From Sphagnum compactum (lineage: Eukaryota > Bryophyta > Sphagnopsida > Sphagnales): a DNA stretch of 64,000 nt. The first letter of the stretch is position 1; the number at the start of each line of letters is the position of its first letter. The translations under genes and the position numbers were made by a program. This document shows, in pieces, positions 50,235 to 60,400 of this stretch. The notes under the pieces were generated by a model that was given only the letters and a program-made list of their open reading frames with translations, had not been told where the DNA came from and ran no database searches. The DNA is taken from the NCBI GenBank assembly GCA_965153455.1, contig OZ234493.1, forward strand, positions 20,946,213-21,010,212. The letters are read 5' to 3'.

Positions 50235-52397
50235 TCAGTCATAAAAGTGAGCTTGCAACCTAGGATGTGCCACTACACACAATGACTTTGTTTTCTTTAA
50301 AGTGAGACCAAATGTTTCAGACATGTCAATGGGTTCTTGTTCCACATTTGGAATTGACCAATCAAAGCTTTGTAAGAGTCGTGCTAACAGGATTTGAACA
50401 AATGTGAATGCTAATGCACGGCCTGGACATGCTCGTTTTCCAGTACCAAATGGTAAGAGTTCAAAATGTCGACCTTGCACATCAATGTCATGGTATTGCA
50501 TGAAGCGATTTGGGTCAAATTGCAATGGCTTTTCCCACGTATTAGGATCTCGTCCCATTGCCCATACATTCACCAATATTCGAGTGTTGGGAGGTAGACT
50601 GTAACCTCGTACTTGGGAAGGTTCAATAGAACAATGAGGAATCAAAAAAGGAGCAGGAGGATGGATGCGAAAGTTTTCTTTCAATATAGCTTTCAAGTAA
50701 GGGAGATTTTGAAGATCGGATTCTTCAACCAATCGATTTGTCCCCACTATATTATCCAATTCTACTTGGGCACATTTCATAATCTTAGGTTGTTGTAAAA
50801 GTTCTGCCATCACCCACTCCAATGTCACAGTAGATGTATCTACAAGCAAAAAACATATGTCAGTTTGGACACTAAATAATTATGAAAAATAATCATGAAT
50901 TTTGTAAAAATAATAATTTCATATTTATTTTTATTTTAAAAAATAAATAAGGAACATTTTTAAAGGAATATAATAGTGATATTGTAATTGAACGTACCAG
51001 TTCCTGCTATAAGCATGTCCTGCACATACACATCACAAATATAAACACAATTGTTATGAACATTTTGGTGTACAATAAAATATTTTTAAATAAATAAAAG
51101 TCATAAAACTAAATTTGCAAATTCTTCTAAACATAAATAATCCACTATTATAAAAATAACCGTGACGTTCACCATTGCCATGTTCCACTCACCATGATAA
51201 CACCTTGAATTGTATCATTAGTTAAATGTCCAATACCATCTTCTTGAGGCATAGTGAAAAGAACATCCACGAAATCTTTAGGCACATCCTCAATATTTGA
51301 ATTTGGAGTAGATGGTGTTGTTCTATGTTCATCCATTATTTTTGTAACAAAGTTTGACATTTGGTTCCGTAATGCTTGCAAAGAGGTGTCAATCCCTTGA
51401 AGCTTAGTCACCCACCTCAAGTAAGGGATGTAGTCACTAATAATAAAAGCACCATACCAATATTGCATTGCATCAATTGTTTCCTTGAACCATTGTGTAT
51501 TTTGATTGTCACTCCCAATTCCGCAATACCTGTTCACCCAAGAAGATGGATACTTAAACATTGAAATACATGTGGGCAAAAAAACTAAGATGTATTTGAA
51601 CTTGTAATTTATCACAATGTTGAGCTGGCCATTTGAAAATTTGTACATTGAAAAACATTACGTCCTAAGATAACTTAGAAACTAAATCACATAATTTGGT
51701 GATTATTTGAATCCAATCACATGTGCTTATAACTTATGCCAATATATATGTTTATTGAACATCTTATATTGATACGGTTTCAAGTAAATCACCTTTTCCT
51801 GAACAACATTTGGGTCATATGGTTTGTGGAGATTGATGATAATTTGAGGGTGAGATCCACCACTTTGCCCTCATTGGCTTCCTTGTAGATGTCTGTGATT
51901 GTCTCCCGAATCTCCTTTGTTCTCATAGGTTGGAACGATTGTATCCTTTTGAACGTGAAAAGCTCATTCGTGCATATCTTTTTGATGTGCCGCAAAGCAG
52001 GGCCAGACATCACTCCCATGCTCAAATTTTTGTGCAAAATTTTGAATGCAAGTGAAGATGGACGATATTGAAACACATGATCTTGGGTTTTCAAAAATTC
52101 CTCAGCCATTGTAGGAGAAGATACCACCACAGTGTCGATGGAACCAAGTTGAAGGTGCATAAGAGGTCCATAACTTTCAGCCCAACGTGTTAATGTTAGG
52201 TGTGGATGCTTTCCCAACATCAACAAATTGCCCATGATAGGCCATGGCCATGGACCTGGAGGTAAGCGACGAAATTTCCTAGAAAACCTTGTATGCAAAG
52301 TTGCAACCAAGAATATGGAAAACACAATTACAATAAATAGCCCCACATTTTTTCCCAGTGTTTCTTGGTGCACAATTTGAAACCTTGACTTGTCCAT
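50235..52397 (-). CDS. Cytochrome P450 monooxygenase, CYP71 clan, copy B
   Basis: Same four-exon structure as copy A, displaced by exactly 22,363 bp: 52,397-51,793, 51,529-51,193, 51,019-50,998 (22 nt) and 50,839-50,235; introns of 263, 173 and 158 bp, identical lengths to copy A. The product is 522 residues with anchor, LPPGP hinge, AGTDTST, ENFR, PNRF and FGTGKRACPG all intact. I count ten amino-acid differences from copy A (for example V/L and F/L in exon 1; I/M, S/Y, D/N and A/T in exon 2; A/V, I/S, M/L and R/K in exon 4), none in a catalytic motif. The S-to-Y (YWSGAF/YWYGAF) and I-to-S (RGYILPP/RGYSLPP) changes could touch substrate-contact regions. Both copies are probably functional recent duplicates. 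An alternative start lies at 52,406. Confidence 0.95.
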
Positions 52398-53329
52398 CTT
52401 GCTCATGTCAAACCTTCACAACCTTCTACAAGATGTACTTTGAAATTTTGCTTAGAAGGAATACAAATTACACTTGAAAAACAAGATAAGATTTCAACCC
52501 GAGGGGTTTTCTTTTTCAATGTGTGTTCGAAGTGGATTGACATTTACACAATACACATGTAAGCCATGCAAGAGATTGAGTATTCCAAGATAACCATTTT
52601 TAGAAATTGGGAATAACTTCATATGATTTTTGATGGGCTTTCAAAGGCGTTGCATATTGATATTGAATAAAAATGTGGGCATTTTTAGTCACATATGATT
52701 ATTTGTATCTATTGCACATTATTGAAATATATGTGCCATGTTGTCTACTTATGACATATTGCAAGCTTGAAAATGTAAATGATGTTATCATCACTTCTTG
52801 CATTGCCATACATGGTGTAAAACAAAAGAAGAATCCTAGATACACATCAAAATTCTCAAACCATATTTTTCAAAGTTGTTCAACTACGTTCAACCCACAC
52901 AAAAAGTAAAAGACTTTATGCTTACATTATGTACTCAAAACCAAAACTTATGAACGTATGCATCTTCAATATTATTATTTTTTCCATTTCAAATACATAA
53001 TTATACATTGAGGCATATCAAAAGATGATGAATGGGAGACATTTTTTAGCTAGAGAGGCACCATATTTCAAATGCCCCAAAAATCACAAAATGTTTTTAA
53101 ACCATTGAATCATTTTGCTATTGACAATGAGAGGCAACCTTTTCCATTATGAGACCACCATCAAGACAATAATATCGGTAAAAACAACATTCATTTTATG
53201 CATTTAATAAATATTGGTCATGCTCTTCCACATTAGTTTTTATATGGAAATATTGTTCCATGTATCCATTTATATTATAATATATAAAATAGAGGGAAAA
53301 TAAACTTTTCAAGGTGCTAGAAACACAAG
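52398..53329. other. P450 copy B upstream region and orphan 5' flank
   Basis: Nearly identical to 30,044-30,964: first the proximal upstream region of the minus-strand gene, then (from about 52,770) the plus-strand 5' flank of a lost P450. Confidence 0.7.
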
Positions 53330-53840
53330 TAGAAAAACTATCTTTTATGACTTGTCTTATGCAATTACATGTGTCGCATGCAACTAAAAGATAGTTTCAT
53401 GTGACGTTTTTTAGTTGCATATGACACATTTAATTGCATAAGACAAGTTGCAAAAGTTTTTTTCTCTACTCTATAAATAAATATTTAAGCATATGTATTT
53501 TTATATATAGAACAAAATGATGGTACATTTTTGGCCACATGTGCATTAGGGGACCACCATCAAGACAATAATATCGGTAAAAACAACATTCATTTTATGC
53601 ATTTAATAAATATTGGTCATGCTCCATTGTTCCAAAAAAAATTTATACGAAAATATTGTTCTTTGTTCCCATTTATATTATATTATATAAAATAGAAAAA
53701 TAAAAAACTTGTTAGTGTGCTAGAAACACAAATAGAGAAACTATCTTTTGTGACTTGTCTTATGCAATTACATGTGTCGTATGCAACTTAAAGATAGTTG
53801 CATGTGACATTTTTTAGTTGCATAAGAGAAGTTGCAAAAG
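53330..53840. repeat. Two copies of the hairpin (MITE-like) repeat
   Basis: Copies at about 53,336-53,470 and 53,740-53,840, corresponding to those at 31.0 and 31.4 kb. Confidence 0.75.
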
Positions 53841-54328
53841 ACAAGTTGCAAGCTCACTTTTACAATTGATTCTATCCCCGAGTATATCAATTCATGTGCA
53901 ACTATAGTTGACATGAAGATCAAGTCCTCTTAATTTAAAAATTACTAGAGTTGTGTTACATTTGTTTTGAGTAAATGATGATCTCTACTATGTGAAAGTT
54001 AAATAAAGGATTTTGAAAGACACAAATTTGCAACATTCTAACAATTATCACCTAATCAATAGTGGATAGCATAGCTCTAGTTTTCTATGTTACTCCACTT
54101 TGGAGGATTAGATCGCGTTTCATAGATTTCAATTATAGCAAATCATGAAATTTGGTTATACTACATGCCCATATATACGAGTCAAACACATTGCTAGATT
54201 CAATAGTAGTGTAATTTCAAATCACAGTTTTGCACATAAATGTTGGTTGTACAAACTAGAAACGCCCAAAAAATTGTGGGTTGGTTTTATAAATGTTAAA
54301 TCTACCATTGCAGTGCGCAAAGGATATG
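53841..54328 (+). pseudogene. Emptied P450 unit, duplicate of the one at 31.48 kb
   Basis: Same junction as at 31,480: hairpin arm, then 'gacaagttgcaagctcac', the last bases of exon 4, then the 3' flank. The match with copy A ends at about 54,325 ('gtgcgcaaagga'), which marks the right edge of the segmental duplication. The 93-bp array that follows in copy A is absent. Confidence 0.75.
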
Positions 54329-54655
54329 CATTTAACAAATATTGGTCGTGCTCCATTGTTCCAAAAAAAATTTATACGAAAATATTGTTCTTTGTTCCCA
54401 TTTATATTATATTATATAAAATAGAAAAGTAAAAAACTTGTCAGTGTGCTAGAAACAAGTAGAGAAACTATCTTTTGTGACTTGTCTTATGCAATTACAT
54501 GTGTCGCATGCAACTAAAAGATAGTTGCATGTGACATTTTTTAGTTGCATAAGACAAGTTGCAAAAGACAAGTTGCAAGCTCACTTTTACAATTGACTCT
54601 ATCCCCAAGTATATCAATTCATGTGCAACTATAGTTGACATGAAGATCAAGTCTT
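54329..54655 (+). pseudogene. Third emptied P450 unit (short tandem copy)
   Basis: 54,329-54,565 repeats 53,605-53,835 (spacer 'catttaacaaatattggtc...' plus one hairpin at about 54,465-54,560), followed again by 'gacaagttgcaagctcacttttacaattgactctatcccc' in two joined pieces. It ends at 'atgaagatcaagtc', where unrelated sequence begins. A local tandem duplication of roughly 720 bp explains it. Confidence 0.7.
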
Positions 54656-55370
54656 GTTGCACTTGTATATGAGAATATAGGTTGAACTATAAAGATAATT
54701 CGTGCATGTTTAGGGCATCATTTGTGGGAGTTACAATCCTTTCATTGGTATCTATTTGGAATTTGCATGTTCGTTGTATCATGACCTTTGTATGTGCTTG
54801 TAAACTTATTCAAAACATTTTTTTATTGATACACATATTTTCACATTTATGTGACAATAGTATTTTGTTGGTAACCGTAAAGGTCGATCAAATGATTGAC
54901 CTTTATTATCCCATTCAAAGTGTTATGGTGCAAACATTGTTTATTCATAATTGAAAATGATTTCAACGGCTACAATGAGAATTTGCTTTAACAAATCTTT
55001 CAAGTTAAATTTTGTGCATCAAACCTCTTTCATGCAAGGACATTTGGAATCAAGAATAATTTTACATTGGGGTTCTTTGTTAATGATCATAAGTTAACCT
55101 TCAAATGCTTATGCTTTCTATAATGCAACATTGTAAAAAATATAATGAAGTAAAATTGTAAAAGTGAAGCGCTGTAATAAAATATCCACAAAATTAATAA
55201 AAACAAAGAGTAAAACTTTGGGTTTTATTGAACCTAAGGATGATAGTCAAAATGTAGGATGGGATCACACCAAAAGGAAATAATAAAAGAGTTAGGAAAC
55301 TCAAATCTAAGAAAACCCAAATTTCCTTGCTAACATTGGATGCATTGATTTATTTTGTCTTCTTGTTTTT
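54656..55370. other. Right edge of the AT-rich island, nothing recognised
   Basis: Non-coding; a 90-codon frame at 54,682-54,954 has no recognisable motif. From about 55,200 the composition begins to change toward the array. 'cctaaggatgatag' at about 55,231 faintly resembles the array end motif. Confidence 0.45.
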
Positions 55371-55379
55371 GCTTATGTG

Positions 55380-55985
55380 TATCTAGGGGTCTACCTGGGA
55401 TCTTAGGGATAGTAGGGAATTACATGAGGCCTACCTAAATGGTTAAAGAGGGATTTTCTAGGTTAAGGGATACTTAATGGTTATTTAGGAGGCTATTTAG
55501 GGTTTACTCATAATGCGAGAGAGTGTTACATAAACTTACTTAAGGGCCTACCAAAGACATGGGCTATCAAAAGCTTACATATGTATCACCTTAAGTAGCC
55601 TTTAGGTGTCCCCTAACTTGAGTGGGTCCCTATGTAGCACTTTAGCTAATTCCTATTTAATCTTGTGTGTAAACTTTTGATAGCCTTCATTTTAGATAAT
55701 CCCTAGGTAGGCCTTAAGTGTGCCCTAGGTAGTCCCTTAAATAGCTCCTAAGTGTGCCTTAGGTCGCCCCCTACATAGCCCTAGTCTAGATAGTCCCCTT
55801 AGGACCTTCATAGGTAGACCGTAGGTGACCACTAGATTGCTCCTAACCCAGTTAGCCCCCTACCCTAGGTAAACCCCTAATCTATGTGATGATAGCTCAC
55901 GTTAACTATAGAGTGGTTAGAATAGAAAAAATGGTAACCACTTGGGAGTGTTTCATCCTTAGTTTTGAGGAGTGATGCTCATGTT
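55380..55985. repeat. Second foldback-type array, right border of the AT-rich island
   Basis: 55,380-55,570 has the GGGNTACNTA type on the plus strand (TATCTAGGGG, GGTTATTTAGG, GGCTATTTAGGG); 55,580-55,880 has the opposite strand (TAGCCTTTAGG, CCTAGGTAGGCC, CCCCTAGG), again an imperfect inverted repeat. The outer end, 55,900-55,970, contains 'gttaactatagagtggttag', 'aaaaaatggtaaccactt' and 'ttcatccttagttttgagg', which is the reverse complement of 16,092-16,160 with modest divergence. Shorter than the left array (about 600 versus 1250 bp). Confidence 0.8.
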
Positions 55986-56030
55986 GATGGACATTATGGA
56001 TAGCTTAAAAGGAGGATGGGTGGTAGGTAG

Positions 56031-56110
56031 AGCAAGACTGGTTCTACCCATCCTGAGTTCATGATGCTCAAGCAAGACTGGTTCTACCCATCTTGAGTTC
56101 ATGATGCTCA
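56031..56110. repeat. 40-bp tandem duplication
   Basis: The unit beginning 'agcaagactggttctaccca' and ending 'gttcatgatgctca' occurs twice in direct succession (56,031-56,070 and 56,071-56,110) with one mismatch. Just outside the right foldback array. Confidence 0.95.
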
Positions 56111-56980
56111 TTTCAGTTGCCAGAGTAAGGCATCACAGCAGCAGCAGGGTTCATAAAAATGAAGAAGGTAAAGCATTTATGCTAGTTCTCCACATAGTTG
56201 ATCCCACCCAAAGCTCTGCAGTTTCCACATTCACATGGAAATAGATCCGCAAAATAAGATTGAGAGACAGGTTAGCCAAGTTAGACCTAGTCTTTTGTTT
56301 TACTGAAGGATTCTTGTACATGTTGATGCTGAATGTCTAAAATGTTAACATCATGATACAAACAATCATCATATTGCAACAATCTTGCAAACTTTCTGTA
56401 GGAAACATCAACGTTAAAAGCTCCAGTTGACACATGCTACTCCTTCATAGTATGATAAAAGTGTCCATTCAAACAGTGGTCAGATGATTGACAACTTGCA
56501 TTCACATTTTCTTCCCTCAGCATTGTGTGTTCTTTGGACTGTCTACTTCGTGATGTTCCAAGATATCTTCCTGCCTCAGGTTTGCCTGCCAGTCTCATTT
56601 GCCAAAAATATGCGCTCCTCCATAGACCTTCCTGGAGTGACAGCAGCATTACTTTTCAATCTTCAGTCTAGTGGTGGTGCAACATACGATGTTCGAAGAA
56701 ACTAACAACTGAAGCCAATAGATGGAATTTCAATCTCAACTCCTGCGATTACGATTGGAGTTTGCCAAGAGTAAAGAGAGAAAAAAAGCAAGACATGGAG
56801 AAGATAGTAACCCTAAAACCGCGAATTCGCCATCTACAACATAAACACAGTGATGCAAAGCTCAAAATTATTCGCAAAAACTCCTCCTGCAAAGGAATAA
56901 GTCCCCGCCAAAAAAAAAAGAATCTTGCTCACCTCGAGAAATCGTATGAGCATCCCAGAACCTGCTGTCACGCACTCGAT
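56111..56980. other. Intergenic and 3' flank of the COA3-like gene
   Basis: No supported gene. The left part of this stretch resembles unique genic-type sequence rather than the AT-rich island. The right part, left of 56,981, should contain the 3' untranslated region of the minus-strand COA3-like gene. Confidence 0.5.
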
Positions 56981-57226
56981 CTATGAAGATCCAGAGGCAG
57001 ACGCCTTCTGTGTCTGGGGCTGCTGCTGCTGTTGCCGCGCCTTCTCTTTCTCAAAGGTTTCCACTGCCTCCTGCAGATCATCAGAGCCGCCTACTGCTTT
57101 CATGGTGTAGAAGTAGATCGACGCCACAAACGCCGAGAGCCCCCCTGCCACCAGTAGGTTTTGTGCCTTCCCCCTCTCCATCCCCAGCCATTTTCCGGCC
57201 CCCGCCATCGCTATCTTACGCCACAA
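56981..57226 (-). CDS. COA3-like small mitochondrial membrane protein
   Basis: A single-exon frame of 81 codons ending TAG at 56,981. The protein starts MWRKIAMAGAGKWLGMERGK, has one membrane segment about residues 22-42 (QNLLVAGGLSAFVASIYFYTM), then the 'KAVGGSDDLQEAVETFEKEKARQ' stretch predicted to be helical/coiled-coil, and a Gln/Ala/Ser-rich tail. This layout (short matrix N-terminus, single helix ending in Y-x-Y-T, coiled coil) is that of cytochrome c oxidase assembly factor 3 (COA3/CCDC56), which in animals and fungi binds newly made COX1 in the inner mitochondrial membrane. Met7 (57,208) is an alternative start. The gene diverges from RH32 with 213 bp between start codons. Assignment rests on layout and short motif similarity. 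Confidence 0.72.
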   Translation of the reverse strand: MWRKIAMAGAGKWLGMERGKAQNLLVAGGLSAFVASIYFYTMKAVGGSDDLQEAVETFEKEKARQQQQQPQTQKASASGSS

Positions 57227-57439
57227 CTACGACAACACGCAACACAGATCTTCAGTCCGCCAACAGAGAGTCGTGTTCTTGTTGCCAGAAGCAGACACCT
57301 CTCAGCAGCTGATCTTACCCTAACCCTAACCCTAATTCAGTTTTGATTGTGGAAAGATTCACAGATGGGAGTTGAGAGAAGTCGAGAGAGAGAAAAAGAA
57401 CAGAGATTTTGGTGACCGAGAACAGTGTGTTCCTCTGCT
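57227..57439. promoter_or_regulatory. Bidirectional promoter with telo-box repeats (COA3-like / RH32)
   Basis: Only 213 bp separate the divergent start codons. At 57,317-57,335 lies ACCCTAACCCTAACCCTAA, three telomere-type units. In plants the telo box (AAACCCTAA) is typical of promoters of ribosomal-protein and ribosome-biogenesis genes, which fits RH32. A second cluster (CCCTAAACCCTAAACCCTA) lies at 57,874-57,892 at the start of RH32 intron 1. The leader also has a GA-rich stretch (57,375-57,405). Confidence 0.7.
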
Positions 57440-60400
57440 ATGGCTGTCCCATCGCCAGGGTCGAGAAGAGATGAGAAAAGGAAAGTGAAGAAAGTGGTGA
57501 AGGGAGGAGGAGGAGGAGGAGGAGGTGGGAAATGGAAAAGGAAGAAGGTGGATGATCAGGACGAGATCGACGCTCTGGAAACCAGAATTGCAGCGGGAGC
57601 ACCTGCTCCTGGTTCCAATCCCTTGGCAGTAATCCTACCCAAGGAAGATGAGGAGGGAAGTCGCGTGGAACCCAGGCCTTACGTTGGAGCTAAACGTTTC
57701 ACGCAGTTGCCGCTCTCAGACCGGACTCAACGAGGCTTGAAGGATGCCAAGTATACGCACATGACCGCCATCCAGAGGGCGTCCTTGCCTCACGCCTTAT
57801 GTGGCCACGATGTCTTGGGAGCTGCCAAGACCGGCTCGGGCAAAACCCTCGCATTCCTCATTCCGGTTCTTCCCCCTAAACCCTAAACCCTACCTTTCTC
57901 CTTCTCTCTTGCCCTCAATTCTTTTCATGCTTCAAGTGGACATTCTAATCTCCAGTCTTTGCGTGCAGTAGATATGAAAAAGTGCACTGCAAAGCCTTTT
58001 TCATAGTTTGCAGTAATTTGGATGTAACTAGTATACTGCCTTGGCTGATTGCAATACAAAGGATTAGTGGTTTTGGTAATAGAGAAGGTGCTTAGAATGG
58101 TGTTGGGAAATGTTTTGTTTGTGGCTTCAGGTGATAGAGAAGCTGTATCGTCTTCGATGGGGTGCAATGGATGGAATTGGGGCAGTGATTATCTCTCCCA
58201 CCCGAGAACTTGCAATGCAGATATTTGATGAGCTTCGTAAGGTGGGTAAGCATCACTCCTTAAGTGGGGGGCTGCTGATTGGTGGGCGCAAGGGAGTGGA
58301 AACAGAGAAGGAGACAGTAGCAGGCCTCAATATCCTGGTGTGCACACCTGGCAGGCTGTTGCAGCACATGGATGAGACCCCCAATTTCGACTGCTCACAG
58401 CTGCAGGTGAGTTTAGAAACTTGGCCCTTCCTTTCTGGAGTTCAGTCTTTTGTAATACTCTGGGATGTACATGACCTGCTCCTTGTGGCATTTGCTGCAT
58501 TGCATTGTGGAGGTGTTAGTATCCTTTGTCTACTTTGCATGTATTGCTCATCTTCTTCTGGAGTCTGTTGTCAATGTGAAAGATTTTGTGGTGTGATGGT
58601 GTGCTCGATGGCAGGTGTTGGTATTGGATGAGGCAGACCGTATTCTGGACATGGGGTTTGCAGGCACATTGAATGCGATATTGGCACAGCTGTCAAAAGA
58701 GAGGCAGACTATGCTTTTCTCAGCAACTCAGACACGGTCTGTTCAAGATCTGGCACGTTTAAGCATGTCTGACCCTGAGTTTCTTGCAGTGCATGCGGAA
58801 TCGGCTGCTGCAACACCTGCACGGTTACACCAGACAGCTATGATTGTACCATTGGATGAGAAGTTGGATATGCTTTGGAGTTTTATAAAGACTCACCTTC
58901 ACAACAAGACCCTTGTGTTTCTATCAAGCTGCAAACAGGTATCCTGTCTTTTTTCCTTTTATTATCAGTTCAGGGTCCTCATACGGCTTGATTCTGGAGG
59001 TTTGGGTGTTACATTATCACAGTTGAGGTGTAGGAGGGCCCTGACTGGAAATCTCCAATCAACCATTCATCTTCAGGGTTATTGGGTATTCAGTCCCTTC
59101 TGCATTGTGTCTTGTACCTTTGGTTATGACATCCCTTATTGTTGGATGCTTTTTCATGTTAACTATTGATGAGCAGTGCACATTGTGGGCCATGGTGAGA
59201 GCAGGTGAAATTTGTGCATGATGCATTCCGACATTTACGGCCTGGGGTCCCTTTGATGTGTTTGCATGGGCGCATGAAGCAAATGCAGCGCATGGTGGTG
59301 TTTTTCAAATTTTGTGAAACCAAACATGCAGTATTGTTTGCTACAGATGTGGCTGCTCGTGGCTTGGACTTCCCAACTGTTGACTGGGTAGTTCAGGTGT
59401 TGTCAGTGTTCCTATCCCACAAACAACTGGTCCCATGAAATAACTATGGATTAGGTCTAAGGAAATTCGAGCTTGCACATCCACCCGTTGCAATGTACAA
59501 CACATTGTAGCCTCCCGTCTGGTCAACACCTAGATGCAGGAGTTTTTATTTGGGTGTCTGATTGCATTGGACTTTGTCAAGTGGTCATCTCAATTATCCA
59601 GAGCTGGTAGACAGTCCACATATCAGGTTTTGTAACATGAAACTGCATGCTATGATATATAGGTGGATTGCCCAGAGGATGTTCCATCATACATACACCG
59701 CGTAGGTCGCACAGCACGCTACACTGCAACAGGCCGTTCCCTCATGTTTCTGTTACCTTCAGAGCAGAGTATGCTTGCAGCACTTGAGGCAATGAAGATC
59801 CCGATCAAGTTGATTAAGGTTTTTGCTTACCTTTTGCTTTCCTAATTGTCTGGCAGCCTCTCAAAGCAGTTTGTCATGTGAGCTCTTAATGATTGTAATC
59901 TCAAGGCCTCTGTAGCATGGTAGGTGGATGGGACTTTTTATACTGAGGGTGCTGCATTCTTGCATGTCTCTGTGATTATGATCATCCAACTTTGTGTTGC
60001 TACATGGTCAATTCAATTCATTGGTTGCATGAATACATCTTAAAGGTGATTGTTTGGTGGGGAACTTTGCAGAATGAGAATAGGAGATGTTCGTCTCAAC
60101 CCTTTACCATTCCGTGAAGTTTCTGTTTTATACTAAATGACTGTTGTGTATGACAGGCAAACCAGGCTAAGATGCAGCCAGTTTCAGGGGCACTGGCAGG
60201 GCTACTTTCTAAAGACCCAGACTTGAAGTACATGGCCCAGCGTGCTTTTGTCACTTATCTACGCTCAATACATTTGAGATCTGATAAGTCAATCTTTGAT
60301 GTTCATCAGCTTCCTCATGCTGAGTATGCAGCATCCTTGGGCTTGCCCACAACACCTCGCATAAGGTTTTTGAGGAAAGGGTCTAAATCAAGTAAACAAG

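Noticed and set aside
57317-57335. Interstitial telomere
   Set aside because: Only three CCCTAA-type units, in a promoter; better explained as a telo box.
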